From the NCBI RefSeq assembly GCF_008326305.1, contig NZ_BIXY01000027.1, positions 1-64,000 on the forward strand: a DNA stretch of 64,000 nt. The letters are read 5' to 3'. A model generated the notes under the pieces. It made no database searches. It saw only the letters and a program-made list of their open reading frames with translations, and had not been told where the DNA came from. The position numbers and the translations under genes were made by a program. Positions 9,240-19,890 of the stretch are shown here, in pieces. The stretch is from Dictyobacter arantiisoli (lineage in GTDB: Bacteria; Chloroflexota; Ktedonobacteria; Ktedonobacterales; Ktedonobacteraceae). Each line of letters begins with the position of its first letter. The stretch's first letter is position 1.

Positions 9240-11237
9240 TTATGAGGCATCCAAGGAATATGGTGGTTGAAGTTGAGGCGGTAAAGGATAGGATGGCTGT
9301 GGCAGGGCCAGTTCATGTTCTTCTAGTGGTCCGCCCGCACGTACCTCAGTCATACCTGCTGTAAGGGAGGGCGCTTCGCAGGCATGTTCTTCGTTCATTG
9401 GCTGATTGAAGAGCGATTCAAAGACTGGACCCTCAAGCGTCTCCTCTTTGATCAGGCGTTCGCTGATCATGATCAGGCGATTCTTGTTATTCATCAGAAT
9501 ATTGTATGCTTTATCAAAGCCCTCCTGAATGATGCGGCGCACCTCTTCATCGATTTCACGGGCGGTCTGCTCGCTATAGTTACGCTGCTCGCCAAAGTCG
9601 CGTCCCAGGAAGACAAGCTCTTCCTTATGTCCCAGTGCCATTGGGCCAATACGTTGGCTCATGCCGTATTCAGTGACCATAGAGCGCGCAATCTTGGTGA
9701 CGCGTTCAATATCATTTGACGCTCCAGTGGTCACTTCGCCAAAGGTGATCAGTTCTGCAACATGTCCACCCAGCGCGTAGGCGAGCATATCCTCAAATTG
9801 AGGCTTACTCCACAGATAGCGATCTTCCGTTGGCAGCAGCATCGTGAAGCCACCAGCCTGTCCACGTGCGACAATTGAGACCTTGTGAACGGGATCAGTA
9901 TTACGCAATAAGCGGGCGACCAGGGCATGTCCCACCTCATGATAGGCGGTAATGGATTTTTCGCGCTCGCTAATGATCCGGCTTTTGCGTGCAGGTCCGG
10001 CCACGACACGATCAATGGCCTCTTCCATCTCACTCATCCCAATATTCTTTTTGTTGCGTCTGGCGGCCAGAATTGCAGCTTCATTTAAGAGATTGGCAAC
10101 ATCGGCACCTGAGAAGCCGGGTGTTTGTTTGGCGAGTACCTCCAACGAGATATCAGATGCTAAAGGCTTGCCCTTGGCATGAACCTCGAGAATTGCGATG
10201 CGCCCACGAATATCGGGACGATCCAATACGACCTGCCGATCAAAGCGGCCTGGACGCAACAGGGCGGGATCAAGCACGTCAGGGCGATTGGTGGCGGCGA
10301 TCACAATCACATTGGTATTGGTATCAAAGCCATCCATCTCGACCAGTATTTGATTTAAGGTTTGCTCACGCTCATCGTGGGAACCGCCCAGGCCAGCGCC
10401 GCGTTGGCGCCCAACGGCATCAATCTCATCGACAAAGACGATACAGGGGCTATTGCGTTTGGCTTGCTCAAAGAGATCGCGTACGCGGCTGGCCCCGACA
10501 CCAACAAACATCTCTACAAACTCGGAGCCACTGATGCTAAAGAAGGGGACACCGGCTTCGCCCGCCACTGCGCGCGAAATCAGCGTCTTACCCGTTCCTG
10601 GAGGGCCAACTAATAACAAACCTTTAGGGATACGAGCTCCCAGGGCGGCGAATTTGTCTGGATACTTGAGAAACTCTACAATTTCCTGCAGTTCTTGTTT
10701 GGCTTCCTCCACGCCTGCGACATCGGCAAAGGTGACAGACGGCTTATTGCCCATAAAGATACGTGCCCGGCTTTTCCCAAACGATAATGCCTGATTATTG
10801 CTGCCCTGTGTTTGCCGCAACATGAAGAAGAGCAAGAGGGCCAGTAAGATAAAGGGAATCCAGCCAGCCAGCGTGCCCAACCAGCCCCAGATGGGACTTG
10901 TGGGTTCAAATTGAAGTTTCACAACCTGTGGATTGGTATAATCGATGCTATTATCTTTTAGCACCTGGGTAACATTAAATGTGCTGTCAACAGTTGCTGA
11001 TTCTTGAGTTGCGCTGGTCGTTTGCCCGCGCGCCAGCGTCAATGTTCCACCAGCTACGGTTAGCGCGTCAAGCTGACCCTTCGCAATATCTGTCTTGAGA
11101 TTGCTCATAAGGGTTGAGACCGAAACAGATTTCACATATGTCTGTGGTCGAACAATAATGAGAATGATCAGAACGGCAATTAGCAAGATCAGGAGCCAGA
11201 AAAAGCTCGTTCTGAGCCGTTTTCCATTATAAGACAT
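9240..11237 (-). CDS. ftsH: ATP-dependent zinc metalloprotease FtsH (copy 1)
   Basis: A 665-aa membrane-bound AAA+ protease for quality control of membrane and soluble proteins. It has a TM helix at about 11-29, an extracytoplasmic domain, and a second TM at about 120-140. The AAA domain carries GPPGTGKT (211-218), a Walker B ending VDEIDAVG and an SRH of the [20 protein letters not shown] type. The peptidase domain has zinc motif HEVGH (433-437). The C-terminal tail beyond residue 620 is proline-rich and poorly conserved. It appears monocistronic. A second ftsH at 60.4 kb shares the architecture but differs in the periplasmic region and tail. Confidence 0.96.
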   Translation of the reverse strand: MSYNGKRLRTSFFWLLILLIAVLIILIIVRPQTYVKSVSVSTLMSNLKTDIAKGQLDALTVAGGTLTLARGQTTSATQESATVDSTFNVTQVLKDNSIDYTNPQVVKLQFEPTSPIWGWLGTLAGWIPFILLALLLFFMLRQTQGSNNQALSFGKSRARIFMGNKPSVTFADVAGVEEAKQELQEIVEFLKYPDKFAALGARIPKGLLLVGPPGTGKTLISRAVAGEAGVPFFSISGSEFVEMFVGVGASRVRDLFEQAKRNSPCIVFVDEIDAVGRQRGAGLGGSHDEREQTLNQILVEMDGFDTNTNVIVIAATNRPDVLDPALLRPGRFDRQVVLDRPDIRGRIAILEVHAKGKPLASDISLEVLAKQTPGFSGADVANLLNEAAILAARRNKKNIGMSEMEEAIDRVVAGPARKSRIISEREKSITAYHEVGHALVARLLRNTDPVHKVSIVARGQAGGFTMLLPTEDRYLWSKPQFEDMLAYALGGHVAELITFGEVTTGASNDIERVTKIARSMVTEYGMSQRIGPMALGHKEELVFLGRDFGEQRNYSEQTAREIDEEVRRIIQEGFDKAYNILMNNKNRLIMISERLIKEETLEGPVFESLFNQPMNEEHACEAPSLTAGMTEVRAGGPLEEHELALPQPSYPLPPQLQPPYSLDAS

Positions 11238-11705
11238 GGAGGCTCCTCTCTAAACATGCGGCGATACAAGTGGCACGCGTGTTTTTATCACAACCAGTAA
11301 GGTTGGTAAAAAATTCATAGCTGGTAAAAAACGAAACAGGTACCCTCAGGTCACCTGGCAGTAATTTTATGACTCTTGTGGGCTTCATTATAGCACACCC
11401 GGTTGTTGATCTATTATGGAACAATCTGGGAAAATTAGCATACAATTCATGTCTAAGCCTCTCCTGTGTATTATAGTGAAATTGAATCGTGCTATGCCAT
11501 AAATATCGCTGACATAGGCATCAACTTGTGTTATCACACAATTTAAGATGCATAGGATACGTCTGCACACGCATTTTTCGCACAGAACTGGCGCAGGAAA
11601 ACGCGTGAATTTTTTTGCGCGCTACCAAAATAAGGACTTTTTTCTTATCCGTATCTGTCAACTTTGCTGTATTTCTATCGTCGCTTCTTTGTTATTCTAT
11701 TATCT
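11238..11705. other. Intergenic region, ftsH leader
   Basis: About 470 nt between comF and ftsH (both minus strand). A TATAAT-like box (minus strand, near 11389-11394) is a possible ftsH -10 element without a clear -35. I see no gene or strong hairpin. Confidence 0.4.
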
Positions 11706-12446
11706 CTACGTGGCAGTTGTATAGTTTGTAACAGTTGGGCGGGCCAGAACGAGTCCCCACACATTTTTTGCCCCTGCCGCGATGAGCGGTGCCGCACAGG
11801 CTTCGAGCGTTGCCCCTGTTGTACAGACATCATCGATGATAAGTATTCTACGATTTCGGATTATTGTGTTTGTAGAGCCGTGCTGGCACTGAAATGCACC
11901 CTGTAAATTAATACGACGCTCATATGCCGACAACTGTACCTGCGTTGAGGTTGTACGCACTCGTGTCAGCAGGGTTGGCACAAGAGGGATATTTAGCTGG
12001 CGCGCACAGATGGTTGCCAATACCTGTGCCTGATTATAGCCGCGCCGCTGGAGGCGTTCGTGGTGTAGTGGTACGGGAATAATCAGATCCGACTGCATGC
12101 CATAGCGTTGATATGCCTGTGCCAGCAAACATCCCAGCGGTTCCCCTAACTGGCGTTTGCCCTCATATTTCAGAGCATGAATGGTTGAGCGTAAGGGTTC
12201 TCGATAACTACTCGCGACGCGCAATCCACTCAAGCGCAGTGGTAGATACTGGCAGGGCAGACAGCGTTCCCCACGTCCCAGTGGATTCCCACAATGTCGA
12301 CAGATGGGTGGAGGAATAGATGGGATCGTCGCGATACAGCGCGGGCAAAGCAAGGCACCACTCGTGCCGCAGTGCAGACAATGAATGGGAAACAATAAAT
12401 TTAAGGCATATTCGATTGTCTCTTTGAACATCCGCATATTCCGCAT
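11706..12446 (-). CDS. comF: ComF-family phosphoribosyltransferase-like protein
   Basis: A 246-aa protein with two N-terminal Cys pairs (CLHCG...CPRC and CRHCG...CLPC), probably a zinc ribbon. A type-I PRT fold follows, with the PRPP-loop motif RILIIDDVCTTGATLEAC. ComF proteins are linked to DNA uptake in competent bacteria, but many non-competent bacteria have them, so the exact role here is open. ATG 12446 was chosen because AGGAAAGGA lies ten bases upstream; two further in-frame ATGs follow closely. It is divergent from the metal ABC transporter operon. Confidence 0.9.
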   Translation of the reverse strand: MRNMRMFKETIEYALNLLFPIHCLHCGTSGALLCPRCIATIPSIPPPICRHCGNPLGRGERCLPCQYLPLRLSGLRVASSYREPLRSTIHALKYEGKRQLGEPLGCLLAQAYQRYGMQSDLIIPVPLHHERLQRRGYNQAQVLATICARQLNIPLVPTLLTRVRTTSTQVQLSAYERRINLQGAFQCQHGSTNTIIRNRRILIIDDVCTTGATLEACAAPLIAAGAKNVWGLVLARPTVTNYTTAT

Positions 12447-12551
12447 ATAAAGCAAGTATCCTTTCCTGATAACCACTGTGCTTTCCAGGTACCTACTATT
12501 TCTATACTGAGTAAATGTCTCAATCTGGAAATATTCAAACTTTTTTGTTAT

Positions 12552-12566
12552 TGATACTGAATATCA
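12552..12566. promoter_or_regulatory. Possible Fur/Zur-like operator
   Basis: The inverted repeat TGATA-CTGAA-TATCA lies in the comF/metal-transporter divergent region, about 120 nt before the binding-protein start. Its size and AT-rich arms recall Fur-family boxes, and metal importers are usually controlled by Zur or MntR. One short palindrome is weak evidence. Confidence 0.35.
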
Positions 12567-12689
12567 TTGACAGAAATGATTTTCTCCTGTATCCTTGTCC
12601 TTAAAGATACGGTGTCTCAATTGGGATGTGTGGTGCGCACCGCTCGTGTCTCTAGATTTTATAGCTGCTTATTTTTGAGGGAGAATAGT

Positions 12690-13628
12690 ATGCCTCTATC
12701 CCATGTTCTGAGAAGAGTTCTAACCCTGATCAGTACTTTTCTGCTTGTGGTCATACTGGCTGCTTGTGGTACCATTGCTCAAAGCACCACTTCTAGCAAT
12801 ACCAGTAACAACATTATCCATGTTGTTGCTGCTGAAAACTTTTGGGGAAGTATCGTCGCGCAGATTGGCGGCAATTATATTCAAGTTACCAGTATTATTT
12901 CTGACCCCAATGCTGATCCTCATAGCTATGAGCCGACCACAGCTGATGCTCGTACAGTCGCTGATGCCCAATATGTCATTCTAAACGGGGCAGGTTACGA
13001 TCCCTGGGCCGACAAACTCTTGCAATCAAATCCTGTCAGTGGACGCAAAGCGTTAAATATTGGCACATTTAATGGTAAGTATGCAGGTGATAATCCCCAT
13101 ATGTGGTACAACCCGGCATATGTTATGGCTACTATTGCAAAGATCCGTGACGATTTGAAGACGCTTGATCCAGCCCATGCCGTAGCATTTGACCAATTCG
13201 CGCAATCTTTCCAACAACGGGGTCTCAAACAGTATCATGATTTGATTGCGGCGATCAAAGCAAGATATAGTGGTACGCCGGTTGGGGCTACAGAAAGCAT
13301 TTTTTCTTATCTGGCGCCAGCACTGGGCTTACAACTCATCACACCCTACTCCTATCTCAAGGCTGTCTCTGAAGGAGAAGATATCTCGGCGGCTGATGAA
13401 GCGCTCGTTGAGCAGCAGATCACCCAGAAACAGATCAAGATCTTGATCTATAACTCTCAGAATACTCCCAATAATATCCAGACTCTGATCAAAAAAGCTC
13501 AGGCGAACCATATCCCGGTGGCGACCATTACCGAGACATTGACGCCCGCGCATGCTACATTCCAAGACTGGCAAAGCAAGCAGTTGCAAGGTATCCAGAC
13601 TGCTTTACAGCAAGCTATTGGCAAGTAA
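12690..13628 (+). CDS. Metal ABC transporter substrate-binding lipoprotein (ZnuA/TroA type)
   Basis: A 312-aa exported lipoprotein of the cluster A-I metal-binding family, probably delivering Zn2+ or Mn2+ to the membrane permease. It has an N-terminal hydrophobic signal and the lipobox VILAAC (Cys26). Family metal-ligand histidines occur in DPHSYEP and NPHMWYNP, and a conserved glutamate in GATESIFSYLAP. The typical His-rich zinc loop is absent, so manganese is possible. The start is ATG 12690 after GAGGGAG. It is the first gene of a four-gene operon with the ATPase and two permeases. Confidence 0.9.
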   Translation: MPLSHVLRRVLTLISTFLLVVILAACGTIAQSTTSSNTSNNIIHVVAAENFWGSIVAQIGGNYIQVTSIISDPNADPHSYEPTTADARTVADAQYVILNGAGYDPWADKLLQSNPVSGRKALNIGTFNGKYAGDNPHMWYNPAYVMATIAKIRDDLKTLDPAHAVAFDQFAQSFQQRGLKQYHDLIAAIKARYSGTPVGATESIFSYLAPALGLQLITPYSYLKAVSEGEDISAADEALVEQQITQKQIKILIYNSQNTPNNIQTLIKKAQANHIPVATITETLTPAHATFQDWQSKQLQGIQTALQQAIGK

Positions 13629-13683
13629 TACCATAGCAGATGGCCGACGAAAGCCGGCCATCTGGAAAGGAATCCATTGGGTC

Positions 13684-14550
13684 ATGACTGATTTAAGCTC
13701 AACTTCTGTTGCTGTTTCTCTGCCTTCTAGCTTACATTCCTTGATTGAAGTTGAGAATGCTGCTGTTGTGCTGGGTGGACGGACGATCTGGCAAAATGTG
13801 CAGTTGACTGTTCAGCAAGGAGAGTTTCTTGCTATTCTGGGTCCTAACGGTGCGGGTAAATCCACTTTATTGAAAGCGTTGCTTGGCTTGCTGCCCCTTG
13901 CTGCGGGTACGATTACTGTGCTGGGACATCCTGCTCGGCGTGGTAATGCCGCAATTGGATATGTACCACAGCGGCGACATTTTGAGGCCGATGTGCATGT
14001 GCGTGGGCGTAGCATTGTACGTCTGGGATTGGATGGTGGTCAGTGGGGATTTCCATTGCCGTTTATACAACGTCGTCAGGCGCGTATGGCGGCTGCACGA
14101 GTGCAGGAAGCGATAGATCTGGTAGGAGCTACGGCTTATGCTGATCGATCGATTGGCGAACTATCAGGTGGTGAGCAACAGCGCTTGTTAATCGCGCAGG
14201 CATTAATCACCAGCCCTCAGATCCTGGTGTTGGATGAACCGCTGGATAGTCTGGATCTGCGCAATCAACAGGGGGTTGCTGGAGTCATCCGACAGGTGAG
14301 CCGGGAAACAGGTGCTGCGGTACTGATTGTGGCCCATGATATTAATCCACTCCTCGCTGCGGTAGATCGTGTGGTATATGTCGCACATGGACAGGTTGAG
14401 GTCGGAACTCCACAAGCTGTGATCACGACAGAAACGCTCTCACGCCTCTACAATACTCCTATCGAGGTACTACGTGCACGCGATGGATGTATTGTGGTTG
14501 TGGGTCAACCCGAAGAGGAGATTAGCTATCATGCTCATCGTGCGCGCTGA
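13684..14550 (+). CDS. Metal ABC transporter ATP-binding protein
   Basis: A 288-aa ABC ATPase energising the importer. It has Walker A GPNGAGKST, Q-loop VPQRRH, signature LSGGEQQR, Walker B ILVLDEP and H-loop VAHDIN. It starts at ATG 13684, 55 nt after the binding-protein stop, and overlaps the next permease by 20 nt, so translational coupling is likely. The family (ZnuC/MntB type) is supported mainly by neighbours. Confidence 0.92.
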   Translation: MTDLSSTSVAVSLPSSLHSLIEVENAAVVLGGRTIWQNVQLTVQQGEFLAILGPNGAGKSTLLKALLGLLPLAAGTITVLGHPARRGNAAIGYVPQRRHFEADVHVRGRSIVRLGLDGGQWGFPLPFIQRRQARMAAARVQEAIDLVGATAYADRSIGELSGGEQQRLLIAQALITSPQILVLDEPLDSLDLRNQQGVAGVIRQVSRETGAAVLIVAHDINPLLAAVDRVVYVAHGQVEVGTPQAVITTETLSRLYNTPIEVLRARDGCIVVVGQPEEEISYHAHRAR

Positions 14551-15454
14551 AATGCTCCCATTTTCCTGGAATCTAATTATGGACATCCAGATGCTCTTAC
14601 ACTATCACTTTATGCAAAATGCCTATGTTGCGGGTACTCTTGTCGCTTTGATGGCTGGCATGATGGGATATTTTATGGTATTGCGTGGTCAGAGCTTTGC
14701 TGGTCACAGTCTTGCTAATGTCGGCTTTGTAGGCGCGACAGGTGCGGTTCTGTTTGGCATTTCTCCTATTATAGGTCTGTTTATCGCTGGTATCTGTGCT
14801 GCTCTCGGCATTCATATACTCAATCTGACCACGCGTCAAAGCCGACAGAGCGATATTGCGTCTGGAGTCATTCTCTCAGCCTCACTGGCTTCAGGCTTCC
14901 TCTTTATTCATCTGGCGACGGCAGAATATGCCGCCAATATCCTAAATGTGTTATTTGGCAATGTGCTGGGTATCAGTGATATCGACGTAAGCATTATTCT
15001 CTGGTCAACACTCTTGCTGATAAGTGTGCTGGCTGTGATTGCCAGGCCATTGTTTTTTGCCTCGCTTGATCCAGCCGTGGCCGCGGCGCGGAGGGTACCT
15101 GTACGTCTATTGTCCTTTGGCTATCTTGTATTGCTAGCGCTGGAGGTGGCCGTAGCTGTACAAGTGGTGGGGGTGTTATTGATCTTTGCATTGCTGGTAA
15201 CCCCTGCCGCTATTGCTCAACACCTGACATCTCGTCCTATGGTAGCGCTGGTGTTGGCGATCGTTCTGGCTCTCCTCTTTATGTCGTTGGGACTGACCAT
15301 TGGCTACATTACGCCATATCCCGTAGGCTTTTTCATCACAACCTGTGCGTTTGGTACATATGTCTGCGTACGTGTGGGACGTTTTATCAGCAAGCGGCTA
15401 GCGAGAACGCGTTTCACTGTCTCTACTGAGACAAAAATAGGGAGAATTTCATGA
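14531..15454 (+). CDS. Metal ABC transporter permease 1 (ABC-3 family)
   Basis: A 307-aa permease with about eight or nine hydrophobic helices. Family motifs are YFMVLRGQSFAGHSLANVGF near the N-terminus and DPAVAAARRVPVR in the cytoplasmic loop that contacts the ATPase. The start ATG 14531 follows GAGGAG inside the ATPase gene. It is paired with a homologous second permease, so the channel may be a heterodimer. Confidence 0.9.
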   Translation: MLIVRAEMLPFSWNLIMDIQMLLHYHFMQNAYVAGTLVALMAGMMGYFMVLRGQSFAGHSLANVGFVGATGAVLFGISPIIGLFIAGICAALGIHILNLTTRQSRQSDIASGVILSASLASGFLFIHLATAEYAANILNVLFGNVLGISDIDVSIILWSTLLLISVLAVIARPLFFASLDPAVAAARRVPVRLLSFGYLVLLALEVAVAVQVVGVLLIFALLVTPAAIAQHLTSRPMVALVLAIVLALLFMSLGLTIGYITPYPVGFFITTCAFGTYVCVRVGRFISKRLARTRFTVSTETKIGRIS

Positions 15455-16362
15455 CTTTTGTTGTAGCAGATGCCCTTCCTCCTTTTACTCTCAATTTCGG
15501 GTTAGATATTCAGGTGATGCTGCGTTATGATTTTATGCGGCAGGCTTTTATTGCTGGTGCTATCTTGAGTGTGCTGGCAGGTTTGGTGGGATATTTTATG
15601 GTGCTGAGGCATCAGGTTTTTGCCGGTGAGTCGTTATCTGATGTGGCGTTTACAGGAGCACTTGGTGGAGCAGTCATTGGTATTAATCCTTTTGTGAGCC
15701 TGCTGATTACGACCGTTGCAGTGGGATTAGGCATGAGCGTATTTGGTGAGCGTTTACGGGAACGGGATGTGGCTATTGGTACTGTATTGGCCTGGATTAT
15801 GGGATTGGGCGCGTTCTTCCTTAATCTGTTCACTACTCAAGTCAGCGGTACAGGGACGGGGTTTTCCGGGATCACCATCTTATTTGGCAATATCCTTGAT
15901 ATATCAGTAGAGCAGTTACGCCTGATCAGCATCGTCAGTGGATTAACCATTCTGGCCCTTTGCTTGATTGCGCGACCGCTGCTCTTTGCCTCACTTGATC
16001 CTGATGTAGCAGCGGCACGCGGCATCCCTGTGCGTTTCCTTGGTGCGGGCTTTATGATATTGTTGGCGATAACAGTGGCTGAAGCCACCATGGCAGTCGG
16101 TGCATTTCTAGCGTTTGCCCTGTTGCTCTTGCCCGCCGCTCTTGCCCATCAGACGACCAGCCGTCCCTTTGTTGCCTTGAGTCTCGCACTCATCTTTGCG
16201 GTTGTCTTAACATGGCTGGGCCTGACAATTGGTTTCTACACGGGCTATCCCAGCAGTGTATGTATCACCCTGCTGGCATTCATAAGTTATCTGTGTACTG
16301 TAGGTACCATACATGTCAGAGCATGGCTACAGCGTAGTAATTATTTGCGACAACCTGCTTGA
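15451..16362 (+). CDS. Metal ABC transporter permease 2 (ABC-3 family)
   Basis: A 303-aa ABC-3 permease, paralogous to the preceding gene. It has matching motifs (YFMVLRHQVFAGESLSDVAF, DPDVAAARGIPVR) and a similar helix pattern. It overlaps the first permease by four bases (ATGA), implying coupled translation. Two adjacent ABC-3 permeases in one operon are typical of heterodimeric metal importers. It ends the operon. Confidence 0.9.
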   Translation: MTFVVADALPPFTLNFGLDIQVMLRYDFMRQAFIAGAILSVLAGLVGYFMVLRHQVFAGESLSDVAFTGALGGAVIGINPFVSLLITTVAVGLGMSVFGERLRERDVAIGTVLAWIMGLGAFFLNLFTTQVSGTGTGFSGITILFGNILDISVEQLRLISIVSGLTILALCLIARPLLFASLDPDVAAARGIPVRFLGAGFMILLAITVAEATMAVGAFLAFALLLLPAALAHQTTSRPFVALSLALIFAVVLTWLGLTIGFYTGYPSSVCITLLAFISYLCTVGTIHVRAWLQRSNYLRQPA

Positions 16363-16381
16363 TTGTTCATAGGACAAAATT

Positions 16382-16418
16382 CTGGCATCCGGGAGGCTAG
16401 CAACAGGCTGGATGCCAG
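16382..16418 (-). terminator. Terminator hairpin between convergent genes
   Basis: CTGGCATCC (16382-16390) pairs with GGATGCCAG (16410-16418), directly after the lysS stop. On the minus strand it is followed by AATTTTG, so it most likely ends lysS. Confidence 0.65.
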
Positions 16419-17909
16419 TTATGATGGTTCTTGTTGCTCGTCGGCGGCTTTGCGCATGGTGGGGAAGAGGATCACATCGCGGATCGATTCTTGATCCGCC
16501 ATAAGCATTGCCAGGCGATCAATACCCAGTCCAACGCCGCTGGTAGGTGGCATACCCACTTCGAGAGCCTCCAGAAAATCCTCATCTAGCACCTGTGCCT
16601 CATCATCGCCCTGGGCGCGCTGGCGAGCCTGATCCTCAAATCTGGCGCGTTGATCCAGGGGATCATTGAGCTCAGTATAGGCATTGCCACATTCTAACCC
16701 TCCGATAAAAGGTTGGAAGCGTTCGACCAGACCCGGGAGCGAGCGGTGCTGTTTGGTCAACGGCGAGACATCCTCGGGATAGTCCAATAAGAAGAGGGCC
16801 TGTTTTGTTGCTGGATGGTTGCTGCGGAAGATCTCGCTCTTGAGATCATCAATCAGGCGACCACGTCCCAGGTGAGGATCGACATCATAGTGTTTTTCGC
16901 GCATGGCCGCAGCCAGACTTTCCCGCTCAGGATATTTGCGCACATCAATGCCTGTAAACTCGGTGATGGCATCCAGTAGCGAGTAGCGTTTCCAGGGTGG
17001 CGTCAGATCGATTGTCACGCCTTGATAGGTGATGGTTGGTGTGCCAGTGATGGCAGTAGCGATGTTTGCCAGCATTTCTTCCACTAACTTCATCGTATCG
17101 TTATAGTCGGCATAGGCCATATAGAACTCGATCATAGTGAACTCGGGATTATGGCTGCGATCAATGCCCTCATTGCGGAAGTTGCGTCCGATCTCATAGA
17201 CACGTTCAAAGCCACCAACAAGCAGGCGCTTATGATAGAGTTCAATCGCGATACGTAAGAAAAGATCCCGTTCAAGCGTATTGTGATGAGTGATGAACGG
17301 ACGCGCATTTGCGCCACCATAAATTGGTTGTAGGATTGGTGTTTCCACCTCGATAAAATCATGCTGATCGAGATAATGGCGCATGGCGGTAATCATGCGA
17401 CTGCGAATGACAAAAATTCTTCTGATCTCATCCCCATTGGCGACCAGATCGAGATAGCGTTTGCGCTGCCGTGTATCCCGATCTTCCAGACCATGATACT
17501 TATCAGGTAGAGGACGTAAGCCTTTGGCGAGAATACGCAGCGCACGGACATGCAGAGTGCGCTCATTAGTGCGTGTTACAAATAAGAAGCCACTCACCTG
17601 AATAAAATCGCCCAGATCCAGCAGTTTGATCAGTTGATACGTTTCCACACCGACATCGTTCACGCGGATATACACCTGCATTCTGCCAGTGCCATCCTCT
17701 ATTTGAGCAAAGGTCGCTTTACCCATTTCGCGCAACAGACGGATGCGTCCGACAAGTGTATAGGAGCCTTCTGGACCGCTGAGGGCATCAAACTGAGCCA
17801 ATATTTCGGCAATGGTATGTGTACGTTCAACCGTATTGGGATAAGGATTGATGCCTAAATCGCGTAACGCTTGCACTCGTTGTATGCGTATAGCACGTTC
17901 TTCTGTCAT
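16419..17909 (-). CDS. lysS: Lysyl-tRNA synthetase, class II
   Basis: A 496-aa cytoplasmic enzyme charging tRNA-Lys. An N-terminal OB-fold (about residues 50-145, with [20 protein letters not shown]) is followed by the class-II core. Motif 2 includes [13 protein letters not shown] near the [10 protein letters not shown] segment, and motif 3 includes [12 protein letters not shown]. Length is normal for bacterial LysS. It starts with ATG 17909. greA lies upstream on the same strand, separated by a terminator. Confidence 0.96.
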   Translation of the reverse strand: MTEERAIRIQRVQALRDLGINPYPNTVERTHTIAEILAQFDALSGPEGSYTLVGRIRLLREMGKATFAQIEDGTGRMQVYIRVNDVGVETYQLIKLLDLGDFIQVSGFLFVTRTNERTLHVRALRILAKGLRPLPDKYHGLEDRDTRQRKRYLDLVANGDEIRRIFVIRSRMITAMRHYLDQHDFIEVETPILQPIYGGANARPFITHHNTLERDLFLRIAIELYHKRLLVGGFERVYEIGRNFRNEGIDRSHNPEFTMIEFYMAYADYNDTMKLVEEMLANIATAITGTPTITYQGVTIDLTPPWKRYSLLDAITEFTGIDVRKYPERESLAAAMREKHYDVDPHLGRGRLIDDLKSEIFRSNHPATKQALFLLDYPEDVSPLTKQHRSLPGLVERFQPFIGGLECGNAYTELNDPLDQRARFEDQARQRAQGDDEAQVLDEDFLEALEVGMPPTSGVGLGIDRLAMLMADQESIRDVILFPTMRKAADEQQEPS

Positions 17910-18083
17910 ACGACTGTTTAGTCCTCCAATTTATACCAGGGCGAATGCATCAGATTTTTATGCTGGTACATATAGAACACATTGTAGCATTGTTTTATGC
18001 GTATGGATAGTGAGAACAGAATGGACGAGCGATTGTGCGCTTTTGTCCTCCTATTCCTCTTTCGCGAGAAAAGTGGCAAGAAA

Positions 18084-18127
18084 AAGCGACCTGTGGGCTG
18101 TATTATTTATTTGCCCATAGATCGCTT
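18084..18127 (-). terminator. Rho-independent terminator of greA
   Basis: Minus strand: AAGCGATCTATGGGC pairs with GCCCACAGGTCGCTT (internal mismatches in the stem), followed by TTTCTT. It lies 53 nt downstream of greA. Confidence 0.7.
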
Positions 18128-18179
18128 ATATCTGGTAAAGTGAATACCTGTGCGAGTTTCTCTATCTGTGCGCAGATGA

Positions 18180-18644
18180 TTACTCGATGGTGAGGATAGT
18201 ATATTCTCGGACGCCACCAGGAGTCGAAACGATCACGAGGTCACCGGCTTTATGGCCCAGTAAGGCTCTGCCCACCGGGGACTCGTTCGAAATACGTCCG
18301 GAGCTGGGATCGGCCTCAAAGGCTCCCACGAGGCGGTAATGATATTGGCGTCCATTGCTGGTTTCCAGATGGACCGTTGAACCCAGTGAAACCTGATCGC
18401 TGTGAACTTCATCGATCAATTTGGCACGGGCCAGCATCTCCTCGAGTTCGGAGATACGCTTTTCGAGCAGAGCATGCTGTGACTTGGCTTCTTCGTATGC
18501 GGCGTTGTCGATGACATCGCCTGATTCTTTGGCGTCACGAAGATATTGCGCGATCTCAGCGCGTTTGATAGTGCTCAAGTATTCGAGTTGATTGGCTGCA
18601 CGCTCTATTCCGTCGTTGGTGAGGAAAATTTCTTGTGATTCCAT
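18180..18644 (-). CDS. greA: Transcription elongation factor GreA
   Basis: A 154-aa factor that rescues backtracked RNA polymerase by stimulating transcript cleavage. The N-terminal coiled coil (about residues 10-75) carries the acidic tip in GDVIDNAAYEEAKSQ. The C-terminal FKBP-like domain ends with SPVGRALLGHKAGD and VSTPGG motifs. Length is normal. A terminator follows it. Confidence 0.95.
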   Translation of the reverse strand: MESQEIFLTNDGIERAANQLEYLSTIKRAEIAQYLRDAKESGDVIDNAAYEEAKSQHALLEKRISELEEMLARAKLIDEVHSDQVSLGSTVHLETSNGRQYHYRLVGAFEADPSSGRISNESPVGRALLGHKAGDLVIVSTPGGVREYTILTIE

Positions 18645-18736
18645 AATAGGCTTCCTCTCGTTTGTCTGCTGGAGGAGATCCTCCGCATACTGAATTTATC
18701 TCGCTGCTTTCCCTGTTGCTTTGTCTGAAATTGCTT

Positions 18737-19594
18737 TCAATTTACATCGCCCCAGGTAATAGTGATACCTGTCCCAGAAAGATCGCGGAGTAATAATTCT
18801 CCTTGTTCATTCACATCCTCAGCCACGCCGCTGAGTAGCTTCGCTCCCTGATGCACTGTAACGGTGCGACCAAGGGTCGAAAGATGACGACGCCATTGCT
18901 CTCGTATCAAGCGAGAGATAGGTCCATGGCTCTGAGCCGTGGACTCGCGGACTTCTTGCTGTAAGGCCAGATAGCGTGTTTCGATTTGATACAGCAAACT
19001 GGCAATGAATGCCTCGCGACTCACTACATGGCCACACGCTTCTTCAAGCGTAATAGCGGTCTCTGTCAGCTCTGGTTTGGCCTGTAGTGTTTGCTTGTCG
19101 GTAGCAGATGCTCTGAGCCGACCATTGACATTCACCCCGATTCCAAGGATGGCAACCAGCTGTCCGGTATGATCGTGACTGGTCTCAATCAGGATTCCCG
19201 TAACTTTTCGTTCCCCAATCAGAATATCATTGGGCCATTTAATGGTTGCCTCGACACCACAAATATCAGCAATTGTTTGCACGACTGCCAGTGATGCAAT
19301 CATCACAAGCTGATAGGGTGGAAAGACGGGTCGGAGGACTGTAGATGACAAAACGTTCTTCCCTGCCATGTCGACCCAGTGCCTTCCTTGTCTGCCCTTA
19401 CCGGCTGTCTGGCTATCGGTAAGTACCACCACCCCTTCCTCTGACCCCGTCCGGGCCAGTTGCATGGCGAATGAATTTGTCGAATCTACTACGGGTTTAT
19501 AGATGATACGGTTGCCGATGCCTGTTAATTTTGTATCCAGAAGCCGCTGGATTTGTGCAACATCGAGTGTGTTGGATAGTGTAATCTCGTTCAA
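18737..19594 (-). CDS. birA: Biotin--[acetyl-CoA-carboxylase] ligase, no repressor domain
   Basis: A 285-aa enzyme that activates biotin with ATP and attaches it to biotin carboxyl carrier proteins. Seen are VVDSTNSFA, the nucleotide-loop motif AGKGRQGRHW, and KWPNDILIGERKVTGIL with GIGVNVNG. The N-terminal DNA-binding HTH of E. coli BirA is absent, so it should be enzyme only. The best start is TTG at 19594, since no in-frame ATG lies near the conserved region; the ribosome site is weak, which may mean low expression. Its upstream region carries a separate short structured transcript. Confidence 0.93.
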   Translation of the reverse strand: MNEITLSNTLDVAQIQRLLDTKLTGIGNRIIYKPVVDSTNSFAMQLARTGSEEGVVVLTDSQTAGKGRQGRHWVDMAGKNVLSSTVLRPVFPPYQLVMIASLAVVQTIADICGVEATIKWPNDILIGERKVTGILIETSHDHTGQLVAILGIGVNVNGRLRASATDKQTLQAKPELTETAITLEEACGHVVSREAFIASLLYQIETRYLALQQEVRESTAQSHGPISRLIREQWRRHLSTLGRTVTVHQGAKLLSGVAEDVNEQGELLLRDLSGTGITITWGDVN

Positions 19595-19840
19595 GCTCTA
19601 CCACTTCTATCTATCAATGGGACTATCTTTCCGTGCCTCCCAGTTATGGAGGCCCCGCCTTTCACGCTTCACGCTTAAAGAAACAGGCATCGCTCGTGGT
19701 GTGAAAAGATTTTTGTATTATATACGACCAGACCGATAGGATACAGTGTAAATATAGGAGATACCGTATAGGGGCCCGGCCCGTCTTGTATTGCGTGCCT
19801 TTATGCTACGAATCAATGATTAGATGAGATTGCTCGATTT
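19595..19840. other. birA upstream region
   Basis: This 246-nt stretch lies between birA and the terminator of the small transcript. It contains a CCTCCATAACTGGGAGG-type hairpin (about 19640-19660) and an AT-rich run near 19710-19760 that could hold the birA promoter. No coding sequence is supported. Confidence 0.4.
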
Positions 19841-19890
19841 ATAAAAATCCCAGAGCAAGGGCAAATGAGTTTTTTCGCCAATGCTCTGGG
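19841..19890 (-). terminator. Rho-independent terminator of the small transcript
   Basis: Minus strand: CCCAGAGCA...TGCTCTGGG (19890-19849), followed by ATTTTTAT. Confidence 0.85.
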
